A stretch of DNA of 12,541 bases, from the NCBI GenBank assembly GCA_947379685.1, contig CANCOG010000086.1, positions 1 through 12,541 of the forward strand, written 5' to 3'. The position numbers were made by a program, and so were the translations under genes. Below the pieces are notes generated by a model. It made no database searches. It was not told the origin of the DNA and saw only the letters and a program-made list of their open reading frames with translations. Below, one piece after another: positions 6,447 through 12,541 of this stretch (position 1 is the stretch's first letter; each line of letters starts with the position of its first letter). The DNA comes from Flavipsychrobacter stenotrophus. GTDB taxonomy: Bacteria > Bacteroidota > Bacteroidia > Chitinophagales > Chitinophagaceae.

Positions 6447-6599
6447 TCAACTGCCCCTTGAATACCAGTATTGGCCTACACCACGGTAATGTGCATTAAA
6501 ACGGTGCCTGCGCCATGGTGTTCTGCGCGAAGACACGCAACTTGCGAAAAAAGACAATATTAATAACAGCGCAACAGCTTTTATGACTCTATGCTTCAT
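6447..6599 (-). CDS. 50-aa predicted lipoprotein, Arg/aromatic-rich
   Basis: ATG at 6599, TGA at 6449-6447, 50 residues. The peptide opens MKHRVIKAVALLLILSFFASC: a basic n-region, a hydrophobic core (about 8-18) and a lipobox-like FASC that puts the lipidated Cys at 21. The mature part is about 29 residues and unusually basic and aromatic: VSSRRTPWRRHRFNAHYRG, then VGQYWYSRGS, with six Arg before residue 35. There is no acidic run after the Cys, so surface export is not suggested and a periplasm-facing anchor is more likely. No family is recognised. A perfect TAATTTTG (-7-like, 6607-6614) ends 7 bases before the ATG, which would make the message nearly leaderless. Alternatively a 10-codon frame (6628-6596) whose TGA overlaps this ATG could couple translation. 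The signal peptide is the main evidence for a real gene. Confidence 0.65.
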   Translation of the reverse strand: MKHRVIKAVALLLILSFFASCVSSRRTPWRRHRFNAHYRGVGQYWYSRGS

Positions 6600-6956
6600 A
6601 ACGGTTCAAAATTAATAAAAACTTTCATTTTTCCTATAGGTCTGTAAAGGTTCTTTAAATACTTTATTTTGTTGGTTTCGTTCGGTTATATTGGTTGATA
6701 AAAGCCATATCAATAAAACGGTAAAAGACACCTTTATTGCTGTGCCATATCGTACTTTATCCCCAATTTGTTGAGCCAATAATCAACCCAATGTAAATTA
6801 ACTGACTTTAGCTGGCTGTATGTCTCATAAAAATATACCTTGTGTTATAGTATACACCCTTCAATTTTGATAGGCCGGTAGTTTGTTTCACTGATATTGC
6901 TGTAGGAATTTATTGAAAAAAATCGTACATTTGATATTCACACTAAAACAGAATAT
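6600..6956. other. Divergent intergenic region, 357 bp
   Basis: AT-rich spacer between the minus-strand 50-aa lipoprotein gene and the plus-strand 84-aa gene. It contains a TAnnTTTG match on each strand (6607-6614 minus, 6926-6933 plus) and a 10-codon minus-strand frame (6628-6596). The central part (about 6650-6880) shows no coding frame, strong hairpin or repeat that I could find. Confidence 0.55.
6926..6933 (+). promoter_or_regulatory. Candidate -7 promoter element for the 84-aa gene
   Basis: TACATTTG, an exact TAnnTTTG match, ends 23 bases before ATG 6957, implying a leader of about 15-18 bases. No -33 TTTG at standard spacing. The same octamer precedes the next gene at 7304-7311. Confidence 0.5.
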
Positions 6957-7211
6957 ATGGCTCCATTTGAAAGAATATTTATTTTGGAAGATGGAAACGA
7001 ATTAAAAGTGCTCGTTACTGAAGGCACAGGTGTGTACAACATAAAGATTGCATCACTCGATTTCTCTTTTAAGATGTATAATCACTTCAACCGGGATGGA
7101 AGATTTAATTATTACAATGTTGATCCCGCTCGTATGCCGCAAGTACTCAAGAAGGAGTCTACGCTGCGCAAGGCACTTAACGAAATGATTGAGATGTACA
7201 TAAAGCAATAA
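6957..7211 (+). CDS. Hypothetical 84-aa cytoplasmic protein
   Basis: I do not recognise a family. The 84-aa product has no signal peptide, membrane segment or cysteine. The N-terminal half reads as a small beta-sheet (FERIFILEDGNELKVLVTEG, then GVYNIKIASLDFSFKMY) and the C-terminal half as a helix (PQVLKKESTLRKALNEMIEM). That balanced composition and secondary-structure pattern look like a real folded protein rather than a chance frame. It has its own -7 element and a short leader without Shine-Dalgarno. The next gene begins about 120 bp downstream behind the same octamer, so the two may be expressed under similar conditions. Confidence 0.7.
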   Translation: MAPFERIFILEDGNELKVLVTEGTGVYNIKIASLDFSFKMYNHFNRDGRFNYYNVDPARMPQVLKKESTLRKALNEMIEMYIKQ

Positions 7212-7303
7212 TTGCACGTGGGTAACGTTGCGGTCAATTCGTTCTTTTACCAACATCAAAGCTTCATTTGATTGTAATCATTCTATAGAGGTATTGCTCT
7301 GGC

Positions 7304-7311
7304 TACATTTG
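7304..7311 (+). promoter_or_regulatory. Candidate -7 promoter element for the 90-aa gene
   Basis: TACATTTG, identical to the element at 6926-6933, ends 18 bases before ATG 7329. Its last base is the G of an in-frame GTG (7311), which argues against that GTG as the start. No -33 element at normal spacing. Confidence 0.4.
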
Positions 7312-7328
7312 TGACAGAAATAGCAATA

Positions 7329-7601
7329 ATGATAATAGTCGACTTTAATGCGGTGGCCTGTGGCCTTAGTGGTTTGAGATGTGCCAGACATGGCAACATT
7401 GCTGATGCGATTCCCAGCGAAATTTCGGTACATTATACAAATGTATGCTGTGAGGAGTTTGAGACAGAACTCGATGCGGTATACGAAAAACTGATAAAAC
7501 GCCAGATTGCAGTTGGATTTGAACGAATGTTTGAACGCAATGGAAAAGCTAAACTTACATTTTCTTTGGCCTCCAGGTATTCAGATGTGCGGGCAGGTTA
7601 A
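7329..7601 (+). CDS. Hypothetical 90-aa protein
   Basis: No family recognised. From ATG 7329 the product is 90 aa; an in-frame GTG at 7311 would add six residues but overlaps the -7 element. The N-terminal part (MIIVDFNAVACGLSGLRCAR) is mildly hydrophobic but does not look like a signal peptide. Four cysteines (in VACG, LRCAR and a CC pair in TNVCCEEF) precede a charged helical segment (EFETELDAVYEKLIKRQIAV) and a basic C-terminus (FERNGKAKLTFSLASRY). Evidence for coding is the complete frame, reasonable composition, upstream -7 element and a hairpin downstream; all are modest, so it could be a chance frame. Confidence 0.5.
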   Translation: MIIVDFNAVACGLSGLRCARHGNIADAIPSEISVHYTNVCCEEFETELDAVYEKLIKRQIAVGFERMFERNGKAKLTFSLASRYSDVRAG

Positions 7602-7672
7602 AAGCCTCACTCATACAGCGTCTGATTGGATGACAAAATCGCACCATATTTTTATGAATTCCCTATATACAC

Positions 7673-7706
7673 TATGATGCCACACTTTTTAGAGTGTCGC
7701 ATCATA
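7673..7706. terminator. Hairpin between convergent genes, probable terminator
   Basis: Interrupted inverted repeat: TATGATGC (7673-7680) pairs with GCATCATA (7699-7706), then after one C-C mismatch ACACT (7682-7686) pairs with AGTGT (7693-7697) around a 6-base loop. It lies between the 90-aa gene (plus) and the YHYH gene (minus). There is no clear U-run on either side, so termination is inferred from position and stem strength. Confidence 0.5.
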
Positions 7707-7731
7707 ACAATAATGTTCCTAGTTAAAAGGA

Positions 7732-9012
7732 CTATTCTTCAGTTAGTTCTATTCTTTTTACCAACTTTCTGCCGTTGCTTTCAAAATTGATGAGGTAAAT
7801 ACCTGTGATTAAATATGGAGCTGATAAAGAAATGTCGGCACCATAAGTGCCCGAAGCATAATGGTGGTTGATCAAAACTCTTCCCTGAAAATCAACGATA
7901 CTTACATTAAGATCTGATGTATTGTCGGCTGTATGAAATTGAATATTATTATTGCTTACAGGGTTAGGGTAGAGTGAAATATTGTCTATTCCACTGTTCA
8001 ATTCTGTCAAACCTGTTGTAGGAGGGATATATTGTGTTGCACCTGTTGGTACAATATTGTGCCCGCCAGTTGGGCCTGTGTTTCCGGCCTGAACAGTACC
8101 GTAGTAGGTTGGCCCTAATACGAATGGGTATTGAGGTACCCCAGATGCATCAATTGTAACAAAGTACGCGTAAGTTCCACCAGGGTATTCCGGTGTTTTA
8201 CAGGTTCGGCCGTTATGGACGTCAAGGTCACCTGCCCCCGAAGTATACACAAAATCTTCGCAGAAGCTACCTGCCGCATACGCCGACATTGTTGGACCGC
8301 CGGCCCTTGTAGTTGCCGTGGTGAGTACATAACTGCTGGTCATTCTTTTAATACCGCCTGTTCCATCGGCATTCGTATAGCCATAAGCGCCATAAACGGG
8401 GTAACCATCGAATGCATAACCAATAATAGGTGAGTGCACCGTTGTTGCAGTAGCATCATATAAGCACTTAGGATTCACGTGGTTATGGTAGCTGCCGCCC
8501 TGGTCGGGGTGACCCAGGCAAGCATCGAAACTGACGGCCTCGTAAACATATGCGTTACGATTCCAGGCAGCGGTTACACCCATTGAGTTACCAAAAGCAT
8601 GTGTGGTAGTATCCCAATAAAAGCCATCACGTGGATTATATATTGTTACACCATTTGACCAAACTCCAGCTTTTCCCATTGGAACAGCTGTTAGGGTACC
8701 TGTGTTTGGAGTGGGGTTGAGTGTGATCTTAAAAGTAGCGTTCTGGTCGCTGGGTATGTTAGGATTACCTACCCATGGCCCGATATTATAACTGGGGATA
8801 CTCGCACCCTTTATATAAGCATCAGTACTTGTGTAATACACACTTTGTATATTGGCAGGAATAGTGCCATAATGCGGAGTAGAACAGCCAGAACAGTTAT
8901 AGCCTGTAAGTCCGGTTGTATTGATTACCCATGAGGTAACTGTTGGTCCCTGCGCCCTGCCCAACAGTGAAATACCCAGGAGGCCCGCAAGTAGTAGTTT
9001 TCTGATTTGCAT
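7732..9012 (-). CDS. Secreted YHYH-domain protein with T9SS type A sorting domain
   Basis: The 426-aa protein has a Sec signal peptide (MQIRKLLLAGLLGISLLGRAQ, cleavage about 21), a YHYH-type domain over roughly 50-305, and a C-terminal T9SS sorting domain at about 342-426. The central domain shows VWSNGVTIYNPRDGFYW, the signature region CLGHPDQGGSYHNHVNPKCL (YHNH 175-178), GYAFDGYPVYGAYG, and DVHNGRTCKTPEYPGGTYAY. The C-terminus has NISLYPNPVSNN, FQGRVL and ITGIYLINFESNGRKLVKRIEL, the classic sorting-domain pattern removed on export through the outer membrane. The family is exported and rich in conserved His; its biochemical function is not established. The signature's second Tyr is Asn here. 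Cysteines at CSGC (40-43) and in the core could form disulfides. It is a single-gene unit with a good promoter at 9045-9072. Confidence 0.88.
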   Translation of the reverse strand: MQIRKLLLAGLLGISLLGRAQGPTVTSWVINTTGLTGYNCSGCSTPHYGTIPANIQSVYYTSTDAYIKGASIPSYNIGPWVGNPNIPSDQNATFKITLNPTPNTGTLTAVPMGKAGVWSNGVTIYNPRDGFYWDTTTHAFGNSMGVTAAWNRNAYVYEAVSFDACLGHPDQGGSYHNHVNPKCLYDATATTVHSPIIGYAFDGYPVYGAYGYTNADGTGGIKRMTSSYVLTTATTRAGGPTMSAYAAGSFCEDFVYTSGAGDLDVHNGRTCKTPEYPGGTYAYFVTIDASGVPQYPFVLGPTYYGTVQAGNTGPTGGHNIVPTGATQYIPPTTGLTELNSGIDNISLYPNPVSNNNIQFHTADNTSDLNVSIVDFQGRVLINHHYASGTYGADISLSAPYLITGIYLINFESNGRKLVKRIELTEE

Positions 9013-9044
9013 AAAACTGAATTTGGTTGTGGTTTACGTTGTTA

Positions 9045-9072
9045 CAAAAGTATAGACGTAGTAACTACCAAA
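9045..9072 (-). promoter_or_regulatory. Promoter of the YHYH/T9SS gene
   Basis: On the minus strand TTTG (9072-9069), 16 bases, then TACTTTTG (9052-9045), an exact TAnnTTTG -7 element. The -7 element ends 32 bases before the ATG, implying a leader of about 25 bases. This is the best two-part Bacteroidota promoter in the window. Confidence 0.6.
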
Positions 9073-9234
9073 ATCCTTCGCGTAATGTAGAAAATTAAAT
9101 GATTGGTGTCCTGGTAATTATTGGAAAGGCTTGATGGGCAGTATCTTTCGAATAGAACTTGAAAATTGGAAGTATGTTAGTAGAATTTATCTAACTGGAA
9201 ATAATGCAATTCAAAAAGGGGATAAAATTCCATT

Positions 9235-9253
9235 CAGGGGCAAGATGCCCCTG
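9235..9253 (-). terminator. Terminator of the YkuK-like gene
   Basis: Perfect 8-bp GC-rich inverted repeat, CAGGGGCA (9235-9242) and TGCCCCTG (9246-9253), with a 3-base loop, 33 bases after the stop codon of the minus-strand gene. On the minus strand it is followed by AATGGAATTTTATC, a weak U-run. Confidence 0.6.
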
Positions 9254-9285
9254 TTTCCGGATAAAGATCTGCATTTTCAGGTTGC

Positions 9286-9759
9286 CTAATTGACCATTTT
9301 ATCGGCACAGCAACTGCTGGCAAATGCATCTGGTTTTGCTTTAAATGCATAACCCATCCCCAGGATATATCCCATAGCCTCTTTCAGGGCTTCGTTGCTC
9401 TTGAACTGTGGGTTAGTATTGATATCAGCATGAACTTCCATATCTACATCGAACTTATTGAACAAATCGCAAAGTTCGTACGCAATTTCAATACTGTGCG
9501 CTACTTCCACCAGCATACGTTCCTTAATTGTATAAGGTTGCGTTGTTTTTTCATTACTGATAAACATGAACCCACCATGTTTTTCCCTCAGGAATACAAT
9601 TACAGTTGCAAATTCAGTTTCACCAAAACGCACCTGTGAATCAGTGCCAATGCATACCTTTAATTTGTAACCCGCATTGGTTTCACGAACAATAGCATCC
9701 TCAACAGCCTTTTTCACAGGTAATGCAAGCGGTTCACCGCTAAATTTTCGCCATACCAT
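9286..9759 (-). CDS. YkuK/DUF458 family RNase H-fold protein
   Basis: The 157-aa product matches the DUF458 (Bacillus YkuK) family, predicted to have a ribonuclease H-like fold. Visible motifs are VCIGTDSQ (about 35-42, first-strand acidic residue Asp40), TIKERMLVEVAHSI (helix), VHADINTNPQFKSNEALKEA (HADIN 110-114) and the C-terminal MGYAFKAKPDAFASSCCADK, whose Asp153 would complete the acidic metal site. The physiological role of the family is not established; nuclease activity is prediction by fold. It is cytoplasmic, with no signal peptide. ATG 9759 gives the normal family N-terminus (MVWRKFSGEP). A one-mismatch -7 element (TAACTTTA, 9789-9782) lies upstream and the gene has its own hairpin terminator, so it is monocistronic and divergent from the glycosidase gene. 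Confidence 0.85.
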   Translation of the reverse strand: MVWRKFSGEPLALPVKKAVEDAIVRETNAGYKLKVCIGTDSQVRFGETEFATVIVFLREKHGGFMFISNEKTTQPYTIKERMLVEVAHSIEIAYELCDLFNKFDVDMEVHADINTNPQFKSNEALKEAMGYILGMGYAFKAKPDAFASSCCADKMVN

Positions 9760-9781
9760 TTGATGTACAGTTTAGTTACAC

Positions 9782-9789
9782 TAAAGTTA
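9782..9789 (-). promoter_or_regulatory. Weak candidate -7 element for the YkuK-like gene
   Basis: TAACTTTA on the minus strand matches seven of eight positions of TAnnTTTG and ends 22 bases before ATG 9759. It overlaps a small dyad (TTTAGT-3-ACTAAA, 9771-9785). Neither is strong. Confidence 0.3.
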
Positions 9790-9980
9790 CATGTAAATAC
9801 GTTACCATAATTTTAAGTCCATATTAATGAAATGTGAAATCAACATGTTGTTAACATGATTTTCTACGATGTGTATTTGGCAAATCATACCATAAATTCT
9901 GTGAATTCCAATGATCTTATTCCCAATTAAGTATGCCCAGTATATTGTTTTCGGTAAATTGCATCTATAATTACACATAC

Positions 9981-11993
9981 GTGAAAATTACTTCCATATT
10001 TATACCATTGGTTTTCTTCTGCCTCGTGGGCTGCGCACAGAATGATGACCATAATTTCCATGCGCCGGGAAAGATCCCTATCGACAGCAAGAGATGGTAT
10101 CAGGTCACTAACTCAACATATGGGATGGAGGAACTATTTGATAACAATCAATTTCAAAAACCCAATACGGGTTATAATAAGCTGGTGCCACATTATGACG
10201 CATGGTACCCATTGCTGGAGGGAGAGCAAATGACCATAGATAGCATCATGTTCTATTGCTGGCGTAACATCGACAAGAACCACCCGGTGACGATTTATGC
10301 AGTTCAGAAGGACTGGAAACGGGTGCCGATTGCTGTTTTTACAGGTGAAAGGGCGACAACCTGGGAAGGACCGGATCCGCAACAACCAGGAAAGTATGGA
10401 CTAAAGCGGCCTGTTTCTGGTTTCCGATACCTGATAATCAATTCTTGGGGAGAGTTTCCCGGGGAGATTGAATTTTATGGTGCGTATACGGCGCCTAAAC
10501 CTATGGGGGGATTTGAACCACCGTCATCACCACTCGGTAACTATTTCGGTGTGAACGCCTACGAATGGAATTTTGAAGATTCTAAAAATCCTGCGGACGT
10601 TGATACCGCCCGGCTTGGTCCAATAAAAAGCTTTTCCGGCGTAAGACATTATATGGACTGGCAGCAACTCGAATTGACTGAAGGTAAGTATACCTTTAAC
10701 CCGGTAAGAAATGGAGGATGGAACTATGATGCTATTTATGGATGGTGCAAGGAGCAACATATTGAGTTACTTGCTTGCCTGAAAACTATCCCAAAATGGA
10801 TGGAAGAAACTTACCCTGAAGGGCAAAGAAACAACGAAAATGTACCCGTTAAATTTGGAAAAGATCTTTCGGATCCAACCTCTTATATAGAACAGGCTAA
10901 GGTTGCATTTCAATATACGGCCAGGTATGGCAGCAATAAAACAATAGACATTGGCCTGCTCAAAGCCGATGCTACCGAACGCTGGCAAGGTGACAAAAAG
11001 AACGAAATAAAAGTCGGACTGGACCTAGTGCATTATATTGAATGCGACAACGAGCGAGATAAATGGTGGAAGGGTAGAGCCGCCTATCAGACATCTCGGG
11101 AGTACGCTGCAAACCTCTCAGCATTTTACGACGGGCATAAGGGCAAATTGGGGCCTGGAGCAGGTGTAAAGAACGCTGATCCTGCAATGATGGTGGTTAT
11201 GGCTGGACTTGCAAATCCCGATCCGGGTTACCTGCGTGGGATGATCGACTGGTGCAGGGAATTCAGGGGATACAAGGCGGACGGGTCCATAGACTTGCCC
11301 TGGGATGTCATTAATTACCATTTTTACTGCAATGATGCTAATGACAATCCGGGAAAAGAACAAACAGTTGGTGTTGCTCCCGAATTGACAGTTGCAGGTA
11401 AAGTTGCCACTGAATTCGTTCAATTGGCCCACAGGTATGCAAAAGATATGCCTGTGTGGGTGACAGAAGCCGGTTACGACATTAACCCTGGTAGTACACA
11501 ACGGGCAATAGCAATTAACAACAAAACGGCACTGGAGACACAAGCAGACTGGACACTGAGAACCAGCTTCTTATATGCGCGGTCTGGAATTCAGCGGGTG
11601 TTCTATTACCAACTATATGATGACAATGCAACCAGCAGCACAAAGTATGGGACTTCGGGTTTGATTGATTCCAATAGGCACCGCCGACCTGTTGCCGATT
11701 ACCTGATGCAGGTTAAACAGCAGTTTGGGTCGTATAAATACGTTTCCACAATTAGCAGAGATCCGTTAGTAGATAAATATACCTGCAACAACCAACGGAT
11801 GTATATGCTCGTTGTACCCGATCAAAAAGGCCGGACATCCAGCTATACCCTTGACCTCGGAAAAGCCAAAACAGCCTGTATTTACACGCCCAAGGCTGGA
11901 GATAATAAAATGGAACTGGCAAGAAAACGTACGACCGATGGCAAAATCATTTTATTGGTGTCAGAGACACCAATGTTTGTGACCGGAGAATAG
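9981..11993 (+). CDS. Surface lipoprotein glycoside hydrolase, clan GH-A (GH39/GH5-like), with N-terminal binding domain
   Basis: From GTG 9981 the product is 670 aa and opens with a lipoprotein signal (KITSIFIPLVFFCLVGC, Cys18). The residues after Cys, AQNDD, resemble the acidic export signal of surface lipoproteins in Bacteroidota. Residues about 20-168 look like a discoidin-type beta-sandwich (LFDNNQF, AWYPLLEGEQMTIDSI, FRYLIINSWG, IEFYGAY). Residues about 180-590 form a TIM barrel: YFGVNAYEWNF, SFSGVRHYMDWQQLELTEGKY, and the putative acid/base Glu358 in IECDNERDKWW and nucleophile Glu496 in PVWVTEAGYD, the clan GH-A arrangement for retaining enzymes. A small C-terminal beta domain (about 600-670) follows. 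Family-level substrate cannot be read. An in-frame ATG at 9933 adds 16 residues before the signal and is less likely. No SusC/SusD pair is adjacent. Confidence 0.82.
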   Translation: MKITSIFIPLVFFCLVGCAQNDDHNFHAPGKIPIDSKRWYQVTNSTYGMEELFDNNQFQKPNTGYNKLVPHYDAWYPLLEGEQMTIDSIMFYCWRNIDKNHPVTIYAVQKDWKRVPIAVFTGERATTWEGPDPQQPGKYGLKRPVSGFRYLIINSWGEFPGEIEFYGAYTAPKPMGGFEPPSSPLGNYFGVNAYEWNFEDSKNPADVDTARLGPIKSFSGVRHYMDWQQLELTEGKYTFNPVRNGGWNYDAIYGWCKEQHIELLACLKTIPKWMEETYPEGQRNNENVPVKFGKDLSDPTSYIEQAKVAFQYTARYGSNKTIDIGLLKADATERWQGDKKNEIKVGLDLVHYIECDNERDKWWKGRAAYQTSREYAANLSAFYDGHKGKLGPGAGVKNADPAMMVVMAGLANPDPGYLRGMIDWCREFRGYKADGSIDLPWDVINYHFYCNDANDNPGKEQTVGVAPELTVAGKVATEFVQLAHRYAKDMPVWVTEAGYDINPGSTQRAIAINNKTALETQADWTLRTSFLYARSGIQRVFYYQLYDDNATSSTKYGTSGLIDSNRHRRPVADYLMQVKQQFGSYKYVSTISRDPLVDKYTCNNQRMYMLVVPDQKGRTSSYTLDLGKAKTACIYTPKAGDNKMELARKRTTDGKIILLVSETPMFVTGE

Positions 11994-12010
11994 TCAAATG
12001 ACCGTTTGAC
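11993..12010. terminator. Small hairpin at the glycosidase/cytochrome convergence
   Basis: GTCAAA (11993-11998) and TTTGAC (12005-12010), 6-bp arms with a 6-base loop, filling the 17-bp gap between the two convergent genes and overlapping the glycosidase stop. On the plus strand it is followed by CTATTTCTTAT. Stem is short and AT-rich; termination is uncertain. Confidence 0.35.
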
Positions 12011-12409
12011 CTATTTCTTATCAGCCAGGGAAAGAATATAACCTACCATTTTGTCGGCATCAGCTTGCGCAAGGCCGGGATGACCGCCCATTGGCGTTGT
12101 ACCCCATACACCGCTACCACCAGCCATTACCTTGCCGGAAAGCAGCTTTATGTTCTCGGGCGTGTTTGGATATTTTGCGGCAATTTCTTTGTACGCCGGC
12201 CCAACTATCTTTGTCTCCGCCGTGTGGCAAGTGCCACAATCACTTTTTGACATCAGGGCAAGTCCTTCAGGTTCGTTAGAGGGAGGTGCAGGTTGGGAAT
12301 CCTTTGGAGTGCTCTCAGCTCCGCCAGTGGCCTTTTCTGAGGAAGAATTATTGCAGGCAATAGCTCCGGTTAGTATTACTAAGGATGCGAATAAATATAC
12401 TTTTTTCAA
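12011..12409 (-). CDS. Lipoprotein class I c-type cytochrome
   Basis: The 132-aa product is a predicted lipoprotein (MKKVYLFASLVILTGAIAC, lipidated Cys19) with a Ser/Pro/Glu-rich linker to about 48 and one cytochrome c domain. Haem attachment is CGTCH (58-62, His62 proximal ligand), followed by KIVGPAYKEIAAKY and a distal-Met loop, VWGTTPMGGHPGL (Met107), then the C-terminal helix DADKMVGYILSL. This is the cytochrome c551/c552-like layout of periplasmic electron carriers. The residues after Cys19 (NNSSSEK) are not acidic, so it is expected to face the periplasm. The start appears to be TTG at 12409: no in-frame ATG or GTG lies between it and the upstream stop near 12451, and MKK plus signal peptide begin exactly there. 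A weak -7-like TAGTTTTA lies at 12465-12458. The partner oxidase or reductase is not in the window. Confidence 0.87.
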   Translation of the reverse strand: MKKVYLFASLVILTGAIACNNSSSEKATGGAESTPKDSQPAPPSNEPEGLALMSKSDCGTCHTAETKIVGPAYKEIAAKYPNTPENIKLLSGKVMAGGSGVWGTTPMGGHPGLAQADADKMVGYILSLADKK

Positions 12410-12505
12410 TTTGCTGGTTTTGGTTGGTTGGGAAAATTGATTCGTTGGTTATTGACGTAAAACTAATCACTTTCTGTTATCGGTACTATAGCCATACAGA
12501 AAAGA

Positions 12506-12541
12506 AAAAGTGCAACTAAGTTCTTGACTTGTTGCACTTTT
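12506..12541 (-). terminator. Terminator of a gene to the right of the window
   Basis: Inverted repeat AAAAGTGCAAC (12506-12516) and GTTGCACTTTT (12531-12541), extended inward after one unpaired T by AAGT (12518-12521) and ACTT (12527-12530), with a 5-base loop. On the minus strand it continues TCTTTTCTG, giving a U-rich tail, so it probably closes a minus-strand gene beyond 12541. It may also act on the plus strand. Confidence 0.7.

Noticed and set aside
9134..9289. 51-codon plus-strand frame with reasonable composition, preceded by GGAAAGG
   Set aside because: It contains the terminator hairpin of the YkuK-like gene (9235-9253), has no recognisable motif or signal, and frames of this length are expected by chance in AT-rich spacers.
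9771..9858. Small dyads TTTAGT-3-ACTAAA (9771-9785) and CATGTT-3-AACATG (9844-9858), with a third of the same 6-3-6 form at 5933-5947, as operators
   Set aside because: About three perfect 6-3-6 dyads are expected by chance in 12.5 kb, and these three share no sequence.
11118..11543. 141-aa Cys/His-rich minus-strand frame
   Set aside because: Antisense to the conserved barrel of the glycosidase; the residues follow from the complement of that gene rather than from a zinc-binding protein.
1..12541. CRISPR array, tRNA/rRNA genes, insertion sequences or prophage
   Set aside because: No spaced direct repeats, tRNA-like cloverleaf, transposase, integrase or terminal inverted repeats were seen on reading through both strands.

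Overview
The window looks like chromosomal DNA from a member of the Bacteroidota, most plausibly the Chitinophagaceae or a near relative. The evidence is a type IX secretion (T9SS) C-terminal sorting domain, a DUF6600 secreted protein, lipoproteins with Bacteroidota-style signals, several TAnnTTTG (-7) promoter elements, and start codons that almost all lack a Shine-Dalgarno sequence. The genus cannot be fixed from sequence alone. I see no mobile element, CRISPR array, tRNA or rRNA.

Layout. Bases 1-566 hold the 3' part of rsmI (16S rRNA methyltransferase). Converging on it is a minus-strand two-gene operon (2116-597): a small secreted protein followed 5 bp later by an ATP-grasp ligase of the glutathionylspermidine-synthase-like (YgiC) family. 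A 343-bp spacer leads to a plus-strand gmhA-gmhB pair (2460-3633) for heptose-phosphate synthesis, then a secreted DUF6600 protein (3828-5147). A strong bidirectional terminator (5172-5206) separates this from a minus-strand outer-membrane beta-barrel gene (5916-5227).

Bases 5977-6956 look empty at first but contain two very small minus-strand genes that ordinary length cut-offs would miss. One encodes a 41-aa membrane protein with a near-complete Shine-Dalgarno sequence and its own terminator. The other encodes a 50-aa lipoprotein. They are followed by two short plus-strand orphan genes (84 and about 90 aa), each just downstream of an identical TACATTTG element.

Bases 7732-9012 (minus) encode a T9SS-secreted YHYH-domain protein and 9286-9759 (minus) a YkuK/DUF458 RNase H-fold protein. 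Bases 9981-11993 (plus) encode a probable surface lipoprotein glycoside hydrolase of clan GH-A with an N-terminal carbohydrate-binding-like domain, and 12011-12409 (minus) a lipoprotein c-type cytochrome. A terminator at the right edge belongs to a minus-strand gene beyond the window.

Most genes act at the envelope or outside the cell (lipoproteins, T9SS cargo, porin-like barrel, heptose for surface glycans), but they form separate short transcription units rather than one pathway. The best candidates for something undescribed are the secreted repeat protein paired with its ATP-grasp ligase, and the 41-aa membrane protein with an exceptional Shine-Dalgarno sequence.
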